From NCBI RefSeq assembly GCF_002968285.2, contig NZ_CP134400.1, positions 1,922,001 through 1,986,000 of the forward strand: a stretch of 64,000 bases of DNA. Direction: 5' to 3'. The translations under genes were made by a program, and so were the position numbers. This stretch comes from Mycobacterium sp. ITM-2016-00318. Its GTDB lineage: Bacteria; Actinomycetota; Actinomycetes; Mycobacteriales; Mycobacteriaceae. Positions 44,475 to 53,285 of this stretch are shown here, piece by piece (positions within the stretch are counted from its first letter, which is position 1; every line of letters starts with the position of its first letter). A model generated the notes under the pieces. That model did not search any database, was not told where the DNA came from, and saw only the letters and a program-made list of their open reading frames with translations.

Positions 44475-45634
44475 ATTTCAGCGCCGCTGCCGTCGCCTAT
44501 CTCAGCAGCGCGGCGGGTGCGCAGGCGCTGCGCGACGTCGACGGCTACCGGTTGATCGACACCACCCGCGTCGCCGACATCGCCGCGATCAGGAAGCAGT
44601 TCGGCGAGCACTCGGCGATTCTCGTCGAGACGGTGTTGCTGCGCAGAAGGGCGACAACCAAGTTCGATGACCCGTCGCACTGGTTGTTCACCGACGAGGC
44701 GCTGCAGCAGGCGACCGCACAGCGGGTGGCCGAACACCGGGCGGCGCGGCTCACGGGCGCAGTCGTGCACGACGTCACCTGCTCGGTCGGCACAGAGCTT
44801 GCGGCACTGCGGAACTCGGTCCGCTACCTGGTGGGCAGCGACATCGATCCAAACCGGTTGGCGATGGCACGGCACAACGTGGGCGATGTGCCGCTCTGCC
44901 GAGCAGACGCCATACGGCCCGTCACCCGTGACGCCGTCGTACTCGCCGATCCAGCGCGTAGGGGATCAGGACGCCGACGGTTCGACCCCTTGGACTACGC
45001 GCCGCCGTTGAACCAACTACTCGACGTGTACAGCGGTCGGCACCTCGTCGTAAAGTGCGCGCCCGGAATCGATTTCGGTGAGATCGAGCGGCTGGGTTTC
45101 AGCGGCGAGATTGAGATCACGTCACTGCACGGCAGCGTACGCGAGGCGTGTCTGTGGTCGGCGGGGCTTGCGGGGTCGGGTGTGCGACGCCGCGCCACCG
45201 TGTTGGACCGTGCCGAACAGATCACCGATGCCGAGCCCGACGACTGCCCGGTCGCGTCGGCGGGCCGCTGGATCGTCGACCCCGACGGTGCGGTGGTCCG
45301 CGCCGGGCTGGTCCGCCACTACGCCGCCAGGCATGGGTTGTGGCAGCTCGACCCGGACATCGCCTACCTCTCGGGCGACCGGCTGCCCGACGGTGTCCGC
45401 GGCTTCGAGGTGCTCGACGAGATCGGATTCAGCGAGAAGAGGTTGCGTCAGGCGCTGTCGATGCATGACGCGGGTGCTGTCGAGATCCTGGTGCGCGGCG
45501 TCGATGTCGACCCGGACGCGCTGCGCAGGCGGCTGAAGTTGCGTGGCTCGCAGCAGGTGTCGGTGGTGATCACGCGCATCGGCTCCGGCGCGGCAAGCCG
45601 CGCAACGGCGTTCATCTGCCGACCGTCACGCTGA
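44408..45634 (+). CDS. SAM-dependent methyltransferase with THUMP-like C terminus (Rv3037c-like)
   Basis: A methyltransferase of about 400 residues. Motif I is VVHDVTCSVGTELAAL, then YLVGSDIDPNRLAMARHNVG and VVLADPARRGSGRRR; the C-terminal part (RHYAARHGLWQLDPDIAYLS) is typical of the THUMP-like domain in this family, related to RNA methyltransferases. It is in the same transcript as Rv3038c-like. The start is not settled: GTG 44408 overlaps the previous gene by 67 nt, while the conserved part begins near VVDFSAAAVAYL at about 44472 without a standard start codon. Confidence 0.85.
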   Translation: MAPRRAEGLVLQRHGHRGQTVVDFSAAAVAYLSSAAGAQALRDVDGYRLIDTTRVADIAAIRKQFGEHSAILVETVLLRRRATTKFDDPSHWLFTDEALQQATAQRVAEHRAARLTGAVVHDVTCSVGTELAALRNSVRYLVGSDIDPNRLAMARHNVGDVPLCRADAIRPVTRDAVVLADPARRGSGRRRFDPLDYAPPLNQLLDVYSGRHLVVKCAPGIDFGEIERLGFSGEIEITSLHGSVREACLWSAGLAGSGVRRRATVLDRAEQITDAEPDDCPVASAGRWIVDPDGAVVRAGLVRHYAARHGLWQLDPDIAYLSGDRLPDGVRGFEVLDEIGFSEKRLRQALSMHDAGAVEILVRGVDVDPDALRRRLKLRGSQQVSVVITRIGSGAASRATAFICRPSR

Positions 45635-45740
45635 AACTGCTCAACCCGCACTCGTCTTCGGCAAAATCTGGTTCTGCTGCCGCCTGTATATTGTGGCGTC
45701 GGCGGCTACCGTGCCGCTCTGGCCTGAAGAGGAATCATCC

Positions 45741-46463
45741 ATGCGTCTCTCCGCGTCAATTCTCGCTGCCACGGCGGCTGTGCTCGTCGGTTTCTCCAGC
45801 GTCGCCGCGGTACCGGCGTCAGCAGCGCCGCCGAAGTGCTCTGATCTCAAGGGCGCCCTCGTCGGGCAGAACTGCGTGATCCATGAAGCCGACACCGGCT
45901 ACAACCTGAAGATCAGCTATCCGGCTAACTATCCGGACGTGCAGGCGGTCTTCGACTGGGTGAAGCAGACCCGGGACGGCTTCGTCAACGTCGCGAAAGG
46001 CACAGGCGCGCGCACCACGCCCTATCAGCTGGAAGTGACCCCCACCGAGTACAACTCGGCCGTTCCGCCGCGCGGCACGCAGTCGTTGGTGTTCAAGGTG
46101 TACCAGGATGTCGGCGGCACCAAGCCGCAGACCTTCTTCAAGGCGTTCAACTGGGATCAGACGCTGCGCTGGCCCATCGTGCTCGACACCGGCGGCAAGG
46201 AGAAGACTCAGCCGCTGTTCCAGCCGGGCGCCAATCCATGGCCGATCATCTTCCCGCTTGTGGAGGCCGAACTCGAGAAGCAGATGGGCACCAAGCCGGC
46301 GATATCGCCCGCAGTCGGGCTGAATCCGGCCACATATGAGAACTTCGCGATCCAGAACGACAACCTGGTCTTCTTCTTCGGCCAGGGCGCGATCGTGCCG
46401 GAGTCGGCGGGTGCGCTGACGGTGCCGATCCCGCGCGGGCCGGTCGACAGGATGATCGCCTAG
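45741..46463 (+). CDS. Secreted TB22.2-like protein (Rv3036c)
   Basis: A 240-residue exported protein. ATG 45741 follows GAAGAGG, and the signal peptide (MRLSASILAATAAVLVGFSS) is cleaved after PASAA. The mature domain has the RsiV/DUF3298-type arrangement, with ISYPANYPDVQAVFDWVKQT, FKAFNWDQTLRWPIV and NLVFFFGQGAIVP. M. tuberculosis TB22.2 is a secreted, esterase-related antigen. Two cysteines near the N terminus may pair. It converges on the next gene with a 3 bp gap between stops. Confidence 0.88.
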   Translation: MRLSASILAATAAVLVGFSSVAAVPASAAPPKCSDLKGALVGQNCVIHEADTGYNLKISYPANYPDVQAVFDWVKQTRDGFVNVAKGTGARTTPYQLEVTPTEYNSAVPPRGTQSLVFKVYQDVGGTKPQTFFKAFNWDQTLRWPIVLDTGGKEKTQPLFQPGANPWPIIFPLVEAELEKQMGTKPAISPAVGLNPATYENFAIQNDNLVFFFGQGAIVPESAGALTVPIPRGPVDRMIA

Positions 46464-46466
46464 CCG

Positions 46467-47753
46467 CTAGGCAGGCGCGAAGCCGTAGACCTGGCCGTCG
46501 CTCGTCGCAGCGACGACTCGGCCGTCGTGCCCGATGGACACCCCGACCGGGAAACCGGTCGCATCGGGCAGTGGATAGCTGTTCACCGTGTGGCCGTCGA
46601 CGGGGTCGAACACCATCAGCGCCTGGCCGTTCTCGCCGTCCTCGACCACGGTGTAGCCGACGTGTCCGCCAGCCCGACTGGATGTCGTCAATGGGGAGAC
46701 GTCGTCGCGGGTCCAGACCACGTCGGCGTGGTCGCCGCGGTCGCGGATGGCGACCAGCTTCGTGTCAGGGCCACCGCCCGCGATGATCTCGTCGCTCGGT
46801 GTCACCGACGGCGGCGTCTGCGAGAGGAATTTCAACGGTGTCGACCACTTCGGCTTGCCGTCAACCGCGTCGATGGCCCACAGCCGGTTGTCGCGACCGT
46901 TGACGTAGACCGTCGAACCGTCGGCAGAGGCCACCGGGCTTGACGTGGTGCCCGCCTTGACCGCGTCGCTGGTCCACGCCACCGTCAGCTTCGGGTTGCG
47001 GTCGGGATTGTATTTCAGGCCGACGAGCACCGACGCGGAGGCGCCGGGCTGCCACACGGATATAACGACCATGCCCGTCGTGGCGGCGAACGCGGGCGCA
47101 GCCGCGACGGGGCAGCGGGGTCGCGCCTGCCTGCAGTCGGAAAGGCCGCGCTGTGAATCGGTCGGGTCGATGCCTTCCACGAGGTCCAGAGGCGTGCCGA
47201 TGACGGTGCCTCGGTGGGCGTCGAAAAGGAGCACCTGGCCGAGGTGTGTCACCACGAGAAGATGACCCGGTGCCAGAATCCTTGCAGTGGTCGGCATCCC
47301 GATGACCGGTCGCCGCCACCGGAACCACTGCGTCGAAGGAAACGACAGCATCGTACCGGGCTGACCGATGTAGAGGTTGTCGAAGCCGTCCCATAACGGG
47401 CTTGACGAACCACCGCCCTGCCACAACCGGGTGCACCAGCGCTGCCGCGCGTTGTTGTCGGCCTCCCACACCATCAGCGAGCAGCCAGCCGGGGTCTGCC
47501 CGTTGGCAGCCAGATACCGCCCCGACCCGAGCGCCACGGCGGCGCCGAGATCACCCTTGACCGAGCGGGTCCACTCGAGCTCGAGCGTGTCGGCACCTGA
47601 CACATCGGTATAGCTGCTGTTGGCGGCGTCGCCGTACTGGGCGGCCCAGCCGTCGGAGGCGTGCGCCTCGACCCAGGAGTCGGTATTGCCGCACCCGGCC
47701 AGAACGATCGTGATCAGCGCTGTTGAGGCTGCTGCGATGAGTCGCCGGAACAC
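46467..47753 (-). CDS. PQQ-like beta-propeller lipoprotein (Rv3035-like)
   Basis: A 428-residue lipoprotein. It begins at GTG 47753 (AAAGGA upstream); the hydrophobic segment ends in the lipobox IVLAGCGN, with the acylated Cys at about residue 19. The rest is a PQQ/YVTN-type beta-propeller with repeated W-docking motifs such as NRLWAIDAVDGKPKWS and GTVIGTPLDLVEG. It is anchored at the outer face of the plasma membrane, and a protein-scaffolding role (as in BamB) is inferred. It is divergent from Rv3034c-like. Confidence 0.88.
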   Translation of the reverse strand: MFRRLIAAASTALITIVLAGCGNTDSWVEAHASDGWAAQYGDAANSSYTDVSGADTLELEWTRSVKGDLGAAVALGSGRYLAANGQTPAGCSLMVWEADNNARQRWCTRLWQGGGSSSPLWDGFDNLYIGQPGTMLSFPSTQWFRWRRPVIGMPTTARILAPGHLLVVTHLGQVLLFDAHRGTVIGTPLDLVEGIDPTDSQRGLSDCRQARPRCPVAAAPAFAATTGMVVISVWQPGASASVLVGLKYNPDRNPKLTVAWTSDAVKAGTTSSPVASADGSTVYVNGRDNRLWAIDAVDGKPKWSTPLKFLSQTPPSVTPSDEIIAGGGPDTKLVAIRDRGDHADVVWTRDDVSPLTTSSRAGGHVGYTVVEDGENGQALMVFDPVDGHTVNSYPLPDATGFPVGVSIGHDGRVVAATSDGQVYGFAPA

Positions 47754-47834
47754 GCGGTCCTTTCCCGTTCCTATTGGTAAACCCACGTGAGGGTAACCGT
47801 TCGGGATAGGAGCGCTCGCGTAGGCTTTCCGGCC

Positions 47835-48572
47835 ATGACGACGATGTGGGGAGCGCCGCTGCACAAGCGCTGGCGGGGCTCCCGGCTCCGCGACCCGCGC
47901 CAGGCCAAGTTCCTCACGATGGCATCGCTGAGATGGGTGATCTCCAACCGCGCCTACACCCCGTGGTATCTGGTGCGCTACTTCCGGCTGCTCAAGTTCA
48001 AGCTGGCCAACCCGCACATCATCACCAGGGGCATGGTCTTTCTCGGCAAGGGCGTCGAGATCCAAGCGACCCCCGAGTTGTCGACGATGGAGATCGGTCG
48101 CTGGGTCCACATCGGGGACAAGAACACCATCCGTTGCCACGAGGGTTCGCTGCGCTTCGGCGACAAAGTGGTGCTCGGCCGCGACAACGTCATCAACACC
48201 TACCTCGATATCGAGTTCGGCGATTCGGTGCTCATGGCCGACTGGGTCTACGTCTGCGACTTCGACCACCGGATGGACGACATCAACGTGCCGATCAAGG
48301 ATCAGGGCATTCTCAAGGGCCCGGTCCGGATCGGGCCTGACACCTGGATCGCCACCAAGGTCACCATCCTGCGCAACACCACCATCGGACGCGGCTGCGT
48401 TCTTGGCTCGCATGCGGTGGTCAAGGGCGACGTCCCGGACTACTCCATCGCCGTCGGTGCGCCGGCCAAGGTCGTGAAGAACCGCAAGCTCGCCTGGGAC
48501 ACCTCGGCCGCCGAGCGTGCCAAGCTCGCTGCCGCCCTGGCCGACATCGAACGCAAGAAGGCATCCCGCTAG
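47835..48572 (+). CDS. Left-handed beta-helix acyltransferase (Rv3034c-like)
   Basis: A 245-residue hexapeptide-repeat (LbH) acetyl/acyltransferase. Repeats run from about residue 70 to 195 (MEIGRWVHIGDKNTIRCHEG, then VVLGRDNVINTYLDI), with the catalytic-type His in VCDFDHRMDDI, and ends VVKGDVPDYSIAVGAPAKVV. The N terminus is hydrophobic and basic. In M. tuberculosis this gene belongs to the neighbourhood of methylglucose lipopolysaccharide (MGLP) synthesis. A role acylating MGLP is plausible but not shown. ATG 47835 or 47844 may be the start. Confidence 0.85.
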   Translation: MTTMWGAPLHKRWRGSRLRDPRQAKFLTMASLRWVISNRAYTPWYLVRYFRLLKFKLANPHIITRGMVFLGKGVEIQATPELSTMEIGRWVHIGDKNTIRCHEGSLRFGDKVVLGRDNVINTYLDIEFGDSVLMADWVYVCDFDHRMDDINVPIKDQGILKGPVRIGPDTWIATKVTILRNTTIGRGCVLGSHAVVKGDVPDYSIAVGAPAKVVKNRKLAWDTSAAERAKLAAALADIERKKASR

Positions 48573-48643
48573 CTTCGTTTGCGTTGATGCTGCACTCAGG
48601 GCGGAGAAGTGCGAGTAGCCTGCGCCGTCATTGCAGTGTCGAT

Positions 48644-49891
48644 TCAGCGGTCGGGGAGTGCGTGCTCGACGATCATGCGACGCGGATGTGGTTGTCGCAC
48701 GCCGCGTTTGGCGGTGAGGTAGACCTGCGCGGTTTCGCTTGCGACGGTGTGCCAGTCGAAGTCCGACGTCAACCGCTCGCGTGCGGCGATCGCCCATTCC
48801 TGCGCGGCCTGCGGGTCGTCGAGCACCGCACGAACCGCCGCCGCCAGCGCCGCGATATCGCGCGGAGGGAACGAAATTCCGGTCTGGCCGTTGATGACAG
48901 CCTCCCCGAGACCGCCGACGTTCGAGGTGATCAGTGGCGTGCCCGTGGCCGCTGCTTCCAGGGCCACGATGCCGAATGGTTCGTAATGACTCGGTAGCAC
49001 GGCCGCGTCGGCGCTGTGCAGCAACTGTACGAGTCCCCGGTGATCGACTCGTCCGACGAACGTCACAGCCTTGAGCACCTTGTGCTTTCGGGCCTGCTCG
49101 ACCAGCCACTCGTACTGCGTTCCGTCACCGGCGACCGTCAGCGTGGTGCCTGGGTGGGTGCGCCGGATCCGCGGCAGCGCCGCGATCGCGTCGTGGACGC
49201 CCTTCTCGTATTCGAGCCTGCCCAGGTAAAGCAGCTGCGCCGGTCCCTTGCGCGACCGCCGCCGCGCGAACGGCCACAGGCCCGCGTCGATTCCGTTGCG
49301 GATGACCCGGATCTCGGCAAGGCCGGGGCCGAAGAGCTCGGTGATCTCGTCGCTCATCGACCTCGAACACGCGATGAGGGCGTCGGATTCGCGCACCAGC
49401 CACGACTCCACGGCGTGCACCTGTCGGCTGATCGGGCCCGAGACCCAGCCGGAATGCCGTCCTGCCTCGGTGGCATGGATAGTGGAAACCAGTGGCACGT
49501 CGCAGAATTCGGCGAGGGCGATGGCCGGATGGGCCACCAGCCAGTCGTGCGCGTGCACGACGTCGGGCCGCCACGGCGTGGGTCGTGTGCCCTCGGACTT
49601 GATGGCCAGCCCGGTGCGCGTCATCGAATGACCCATGGCCAGCGTCCACGCCATCATGTCGGTGGCGAAGTCGAACTCGTGTGGGTCGTGGGCGGCCGCG
49701 ACGATCCGCACGCCTTCGCTGACCTCGTCGGTCGACGGATGGGTGCTCGGGTCGGTGTTCGTCGGGCGGCGGCTGAGCACGACGATCTCGTGTCCCGCGG
49801 CGGCCAGCGCCGTCGCCAGTTGGTAGACGTGGCGGCCGAGCCCGCCGATCACCACCGGCGGGTACTCCCACGACACCATCAGGATCTTCAT
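48644..49891 (-). CDS. GT4 alpha-1,4-glucosyltransferase (Rv3032-like, MGLP synthesis)
   Basis: A 415-residue GT-B glycosyltransferase. The N-terminal loop is SWEYPPVVIGGLGRHVYQL, as in glycogen-synthase-like GT4/GT5 enzymes. The C-terminal donor site has LYLGRLEYEKGVHDAI and HYEPFGIVALEAAATGTPLI with the E-x7-E type signature. Length matches M. tuberculosis Rv3032 (414), which elongates the alpha-1,4-glucan of 6-O-methylglucose lipopolysaccharide. Its ATG overlaps the GH57 stop (ATGA), so the two are coupled. Confidence 0.95.
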   Translation of the reverse strand: MKILMVSWEYPPVVIGGLGRHVYQLATALAAAGHEIVVLSRRPTNTDPSTHPSTDEVSEGVRIVAAAHDPHEFDFATDMMAWTLAMGHSMTRTGLAIKSEGTRPTPWRPDVVHAHDWLVAHPAIALAEFCDVPLVSTIHATEAGRHSGWVSGPISRQVHAVESWLVRESDALIACSRSMSDEITELFGPGLAEIRVIRNGIDAGLWPFARRRSRKGPAQLLYLGRLEYEKGVHDAIAALPRIRRTHPGTTLTVAGDGTQYEWLVEQARKHKVLKAVTFVGRVDHRGLVQLLHSADAAVLPSHYEPFGIVALEAAATGTPLITSNVGGLGEAVINGQTGISFPPRDIAALAAAVRAVLDDPQAAQEWAIAARERLTSDFDWHTVASETAQVYLTAKRGVRQPHPRRMIVEHALPDR

Positions 49892-51453
49892 GCGTGGGGA
49901 AGCCTTCGCGCGTCGAGAGCGCCGAACAGACCGTCCGCGCGGTTCCAGCCCGCCGACAGCCTCTCGGCCTGCTCGCGGCGACCGGTCGCGAGCGCGGCTG
50001 CGATCTCGCGGGCGGCGTGCGCGTGCAGATGTGCGCGGTAGCGGGCGTAGTCGGCCGCGGAGTCCTTGCTGATCATGAACGGCCAGTCGCTGGAGACCGT
50101 CAGCAGTGTCTCCCGCAGGATCTGATCCGCGACCACGTCGCGCGCGACTGGAGCACCCACCGAGGCGTTCTGTTCGAACGCCTTGTCCACCGTGCTGAGC
50201 GCTGTGTCGACCACTTCGTTGTTCAGCTGCACCAGGTCGGCCACCTGCTCGCCGGACCAGACCGACCAGTCCTTGCCCGAACCCCAAGAGCTGGGCGGCA
50301 ATTCGACGGGGCTGCCGGTGAAGCCGTCGGCGACGGCGTCGGACAGCGTGCCGATGCGGATGCCTGCGGCAGGAAGTTCACGCAATACCCGTTCGAGCCA
50401 CACCGGACCCTCATACCACCAATGGCCGAAGAGTTCGGTGTCGAATGCGGCGATCACATGTGCCGGCCTGCCGATCCGCTCGCTTTCGCTGACGAGCCGT
50501 CGGCGCACCACGTCGACGAAGTCGGCGACGTGTCCGTCGACGGTACGGTCGGCGCGTTCGGGATCGTAGGGCGCCTTGGCATCCGAAGGGACGTTGCGAC
50601 CCGTGACGCGAGCCGGTTTGAGACCGGTGACGTGATCGTAGGTGTGGAAATCGCGGTACGCCGCATGCCCCGGATAACCGGACTTCGGCGACCACACCCG
50701 GTAGCTGACCTGGAGATCACGGCCGAACGCGACGACGTCGGACTGGCCGACCGGCCGTCCCAACGCCGTATCGCCGTGCAGGGACGGGCCGTCGACCATG
50801 AAGTGTCCGACACCGGCTGCCGCGTAATCGATTTCCATTCCCGGCGCGTATGCGCATTCCGGCGCCCAGATGCCCGTCGGAGTGTGAGCCAGGCGTTGGT
50901 GGGCGTCGGCCAGACCTTCGCGCAGCGCGAACTCGCGCAACCGCGGGTTCAGCAGCGGCTGGAACGGGTGCGACAGCGGGCCACCGAGCAGCTCGATGGT
51001 TTCTCCGTCGATCAGCTCGCGCAGCAGCGGGCTGGCGCCATGCCGCCACAGCGTGGTGAACTCGTCGAGCTCGCGATCGGCCTCGGCGACCTCGCGAATA
51101 CCGAACTGCCGCAACGGTTCCGGTAAGGTTGTCGCCTCTTTGGCGCGTAACCGCCAGTTGGCCAGCCAGTGATGCATGCCCGTCAGGCTGTACGGATCGT
51201 CGAGCTGCGCGGTGACCACCGGGGTCATGCCGAGCGTCAGCAGGTGACGGCGGTCCTCGTCGGCGAGCTTGCGCAGCACGCGCATCAACGGCAGGTAGGC
51301 CGCCGACCACGACTGGTAGAGCCATTCTTCGCCGACTGGCCAGCGCCCGTGATGGGCCAGCCACGGCAGATGGGTGTGCAGCACGAGGGTGAATAGCCCT
51401 GGCACCCGCTCTGGCGGGCCGGAGTGAACAGACCGGGGAGTTGACCCGGTCAT
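49888..51453 (-). CDS. GH57 branching enzyme (Rv3031-like, MGLP synthesis)
   Basis: A 521-residue GH57 protein. The catalytic Glu is in TPTGIWAPECAYAPG and the acid-base Asp in AAFDTELFGHWWYEG; both are separated by the TIM-like barrel and followed by a C-terminal alpha-helical domain. It is thought to introduce alpha-1,6 branches into the glucan made by the adjacent glycosyltransferase. It overlaps both neighbours by ATGA. Length fits Rv3031 (526). Confidence 0.95.
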   Translation of the reverse strand: MTGSTPRSVHSGPPERVPGLFTLVLHTHLPWLAHHGRWPVGEEWLYQSWSAAYLPLMRVLRKLADEDRRHLLTLGMTPVVTAQLDDPYSLTGMHHWLANWRLRAKEATTLPEPLRQFGIREVAEADRELDEFTTLWRHGASPLLRELIDGETIELLGGPLSHPFQPLLNPRLREFALREGLADAHQRLAHTPTGIWAPECAYAPGMEIDYAAAGVGHFMVDGPSLHGDTALGRPVGQSDVVAFGRDLQVSYRVWSPKSGYPGHAAYRDFHTYDHVTGLKPARVTGRNVPSDAKAPYDPERADRTVDGHVADFVDVVRRRLVSESERIGRPAHVIAAFDTELFGHWWYEGPVWLERVLRELPAAGIRIGTLSDAVADGFTGSPVELPPSSWGSGKDWSVWSGEQVADLVQLNNEVVDTALSTVDKAFEQNASVGAPVARDVVADQILRETLLTVSSDWPFMISKDSAADYARYRAHLHAHAAREIAAALATGRREQAERLSAGWNRADGLFGALDARRLPHA

Positions 51454-52235
51454 GGCCGCACCGCGATTGCTACCAGGTCAAGGCTTTCGTCGATATCGCG
51501 GTCGGCCGCGTCGGTCAGGTCGAAGTCGTCGGCGCTGACGGAGGCGACGTCGGCCAGCAGCTCTTCGGGCCACGGCGCATCGGCGAGTGCGCGAGCGACC
51601 TGTGCCTCGATGATCGAGCCGCCGTGCTTGGCGTCCATCTCCACCAGTGCCCGGCCGTGGAAGACACCCTGCATGGCATCGAGCGCGAAGCCCGCAGTCT
51701 CGAGCAGCTCGGTCAGTTCGCCTGCGTTGAGCTCGCGCGTGTGAAAGGGGTTGAGCGGTGTCTCGCGACCGGGGGAGAACGTGACGCGGTTTGGCGTCGA
51801 CATCAGCAGCAGGCCCGCTGGCCGCAGCACCCGCAGGCATTCGGCGACAAACTGTGGCTGATCCCACAGATGCTCGATGACCTGGAAGTTCACCACCACG
51901 TCAACCGAGCCGTCGGGCAGCGGGAGTTGCGCCAGATTGCCGTGGCGCATGTCCACCCGTGGGTAGCGGGCCCGCACGTGCGCGACGGTGGCCTCGTCGT
52001 AGTCCAACCCGATCACCTGCCGTGCCACATCGGCGATCAGGTCGGCGCCGTACCCTTCGCCGCACCCGGCCTCGAGTACGTCACGGCCGGCGCACCGGTC
52101 GCGTAAGCGCTGGTAGACCACCTCGTGGCGGCGGAACCAGTAGTTCTCCTCGGCCAGCCCGGGAACTGTGCGCTCCCCGGTCAGCGGCAGGGCGCCCTCC
52201 GGCCCGGCCGGACCGTGGGTAACAAATGAGCTCAT
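51450..52235 (-). CDS. SAM-dependent methyltransferase (Rv3030-like, MGLP synthesis)
   Basis: A 261-residue class I methyltransferase. Motif I is VLEAGCGEGYGADLI, the acidic end of strand 2 is VIGLDYDEATV, and VVNFQVIEHLWDQPQF with LRPAGLLLMSTPNR form the core. In M. tuberculosis the homologue is proposed to O-methylate the glucan of MGLP. It is the first gene of a three-gene operon (methyltransferase, GH57, glycosyltransferase), each overlapping the next by ATGA. It is divergent from fixA with 217 bp between. Confidence 0.9.
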   Translation of the reverse strand: MSSFVTHGPAGPEGALPLTGERTVPGLAEENYWFRRHEVVYQRLRDRCAGRDVLEAGCGEGYGADLIADVARQVIGLDYDEATVAHVRARYPRVDMRHGNLAQLPLPDGSVDVVVNFQVIEHLWDQPQFVAECLRVLRPAGLLLMSTPNRVTFSPGRETPLNPFHTRELNAGELTELLETAGFALDAMQGVFHGRALVEMDAKHGGSIIEAQVARALADAPWPEELLADVASVSADDFDLTDAADRDIDESLDLVAIAVRP

Positions 52236-52364
52236 TGCAGAAGGAGGCTAACCCAGGAGAAGGGTTGGTGGCCGGTTCGCGAACGGTTGGGCCGGTTCAG
52301 GACACCTAAGGGGACGTCAGAGCACAAACTTCGACCCGCTATGGTGTTCCTACGACCACCTTAA

Positions 52365-52380
52365 GTTACCGGCGAGTAAC
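52365..52380. promoter_or_regulatory. Palindrome GTTAC-cggcga-GTAAC upstream of fixAB
   Basis: A perfect 5 bp inverted repeat with a 6 bp spacer lies 73 bp upstream of the fixA start. Its centre TACCGGCGAGTA resembles the TetR-type operators found upstream of fatty-acid-degradation genes in actinobacteria. fixAB accepts electrons from acyl-CoA dehydrogenases, so control by a beta-oxidation regulator is plausible. The binding protein is not known from this window. Confidence 0.55.
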
Positions 52381-52452
52381 ATGGTGGCGACTCTTTCAAA
52401 CGTGGTAATGGGGCCGACCGCCGGTCTCTTTCGAGGAGGACGAACCAGACTC

Positions 52453-53244
52453 ATGACGAACATCGTGGTCCTGATCAAGCAGGTCCCTGACACGTGGTCG
52501 GAGCGAAAGCTGACCGACGGCGACTACACCCTTGACCGCGAGGCTGCCGACGCCGTGCTCGACGAGATCAACGAGCGCGCGGTCGAAGAGGCGCTGCTGA
52601 TCAAGGAGAAGCAAGGCGGCGACTCGACGGTCACCGTACTGACCGCCGGTCCTCAGCGCGCCACCGAGGCGATCCGCAAGGCGCTGTCGATGGGCGCCGA
52701 CAAGGCCGTGCACCTGCTCGACGAGGGACTGCACGGCTCGGACATGGTCCAGACCGGGTGGGCACTGGCGCGCGCGCTTGGCACCATCGAGGGCACCGAG
52801 CTCGTGATCGCGGGCAACGAGGCCACCGACGGTACCGGCGGCGCAGTACCCGCGATCATCGCTGAGTACCTCGGCCTGCCGCAGCTGACGCACCTGCGCA
52901 AGGTCACCGTCGAAGACGGCAAGGTCACCGGCGAGCGGGAGACCGACGACGGCGTGTTCACCCTCGAGGCGTCACTGCCCGCGGTCGTGAGCGTCACCGA
53001 GAAGATCAACGAGCCGCGCTTCCCGTCGTTCAAGGGCATCATGGCCGCCAAGAAGAAGGAAGTCACCACCCTCACCCTCGGCGAGATCGGGGTCGAGGGG
53101 GACGAGGTCGGCCTGGCGAACGCGGGAACAAAGGTTTTGTCGTCGACCCCCAAGCCGCCGAAGACGGCAGGCGAGAAGGTCACCGACGAGGGTGACGGCG
53201 GCAGCAAGGTCGCCGAGTACCTCGTGGCTCAAAAAATCATCTAA
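52453..53244 (+). CDS. fixA: Electron transfer flavoprotein beta subunit (EtfB/FixA)
   Basis: A 263-residue ETF beta subunit. The conserved block KALSMGADKAVHLLDEGL with the ETF_beta region NEATDGTGGAVPAIIAEYLG is present. With the alpha subunit it binds FAD and AMP and carries electrons from acyl-CoA dehydrogenases to the respiratory chain. ATG 52453 follows GAGGAGGAC at a somewhat long distance. It is 41 bp upstream of fixB, in one operon ending at the terminator at 54266-54297. Confidence 0.96.
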   Translation: MTNIVVLIKQVPDTWSERKLTDGDYTLDREAADAVLDEINERAVEEALLIKEKQGGDSTVTVLTAGPQRATEAIRKALSMGADKAVHLLDEGLHGSDMVQTGWALARALGTIEGTELVIAGNEATDGTGGAVPAIIAEYLGLPQLTHLRKVTVEDGKVTGERETDDGVFTLEASLPAVVSVTEKINEPRFPSFKGIMAAKKKEVTTLTLGEIGVEGDEVGLANAGTKVLSSTPKPPKTAGEKVTDEGDGGSKVAEYLVAQKII

Positions 53245-53285
53245 TTCCTGCGACCGAACCCCTAGAACACAGAGGCAAACAACCC

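Noticed and set aside
47754..49109. N-terminal extension of the propeller lipoprotein frame
   Set aside because: The lipobox and ribosome-binding site set the start at 47753; the upstream frame is antisense to the acyltransferase gene.
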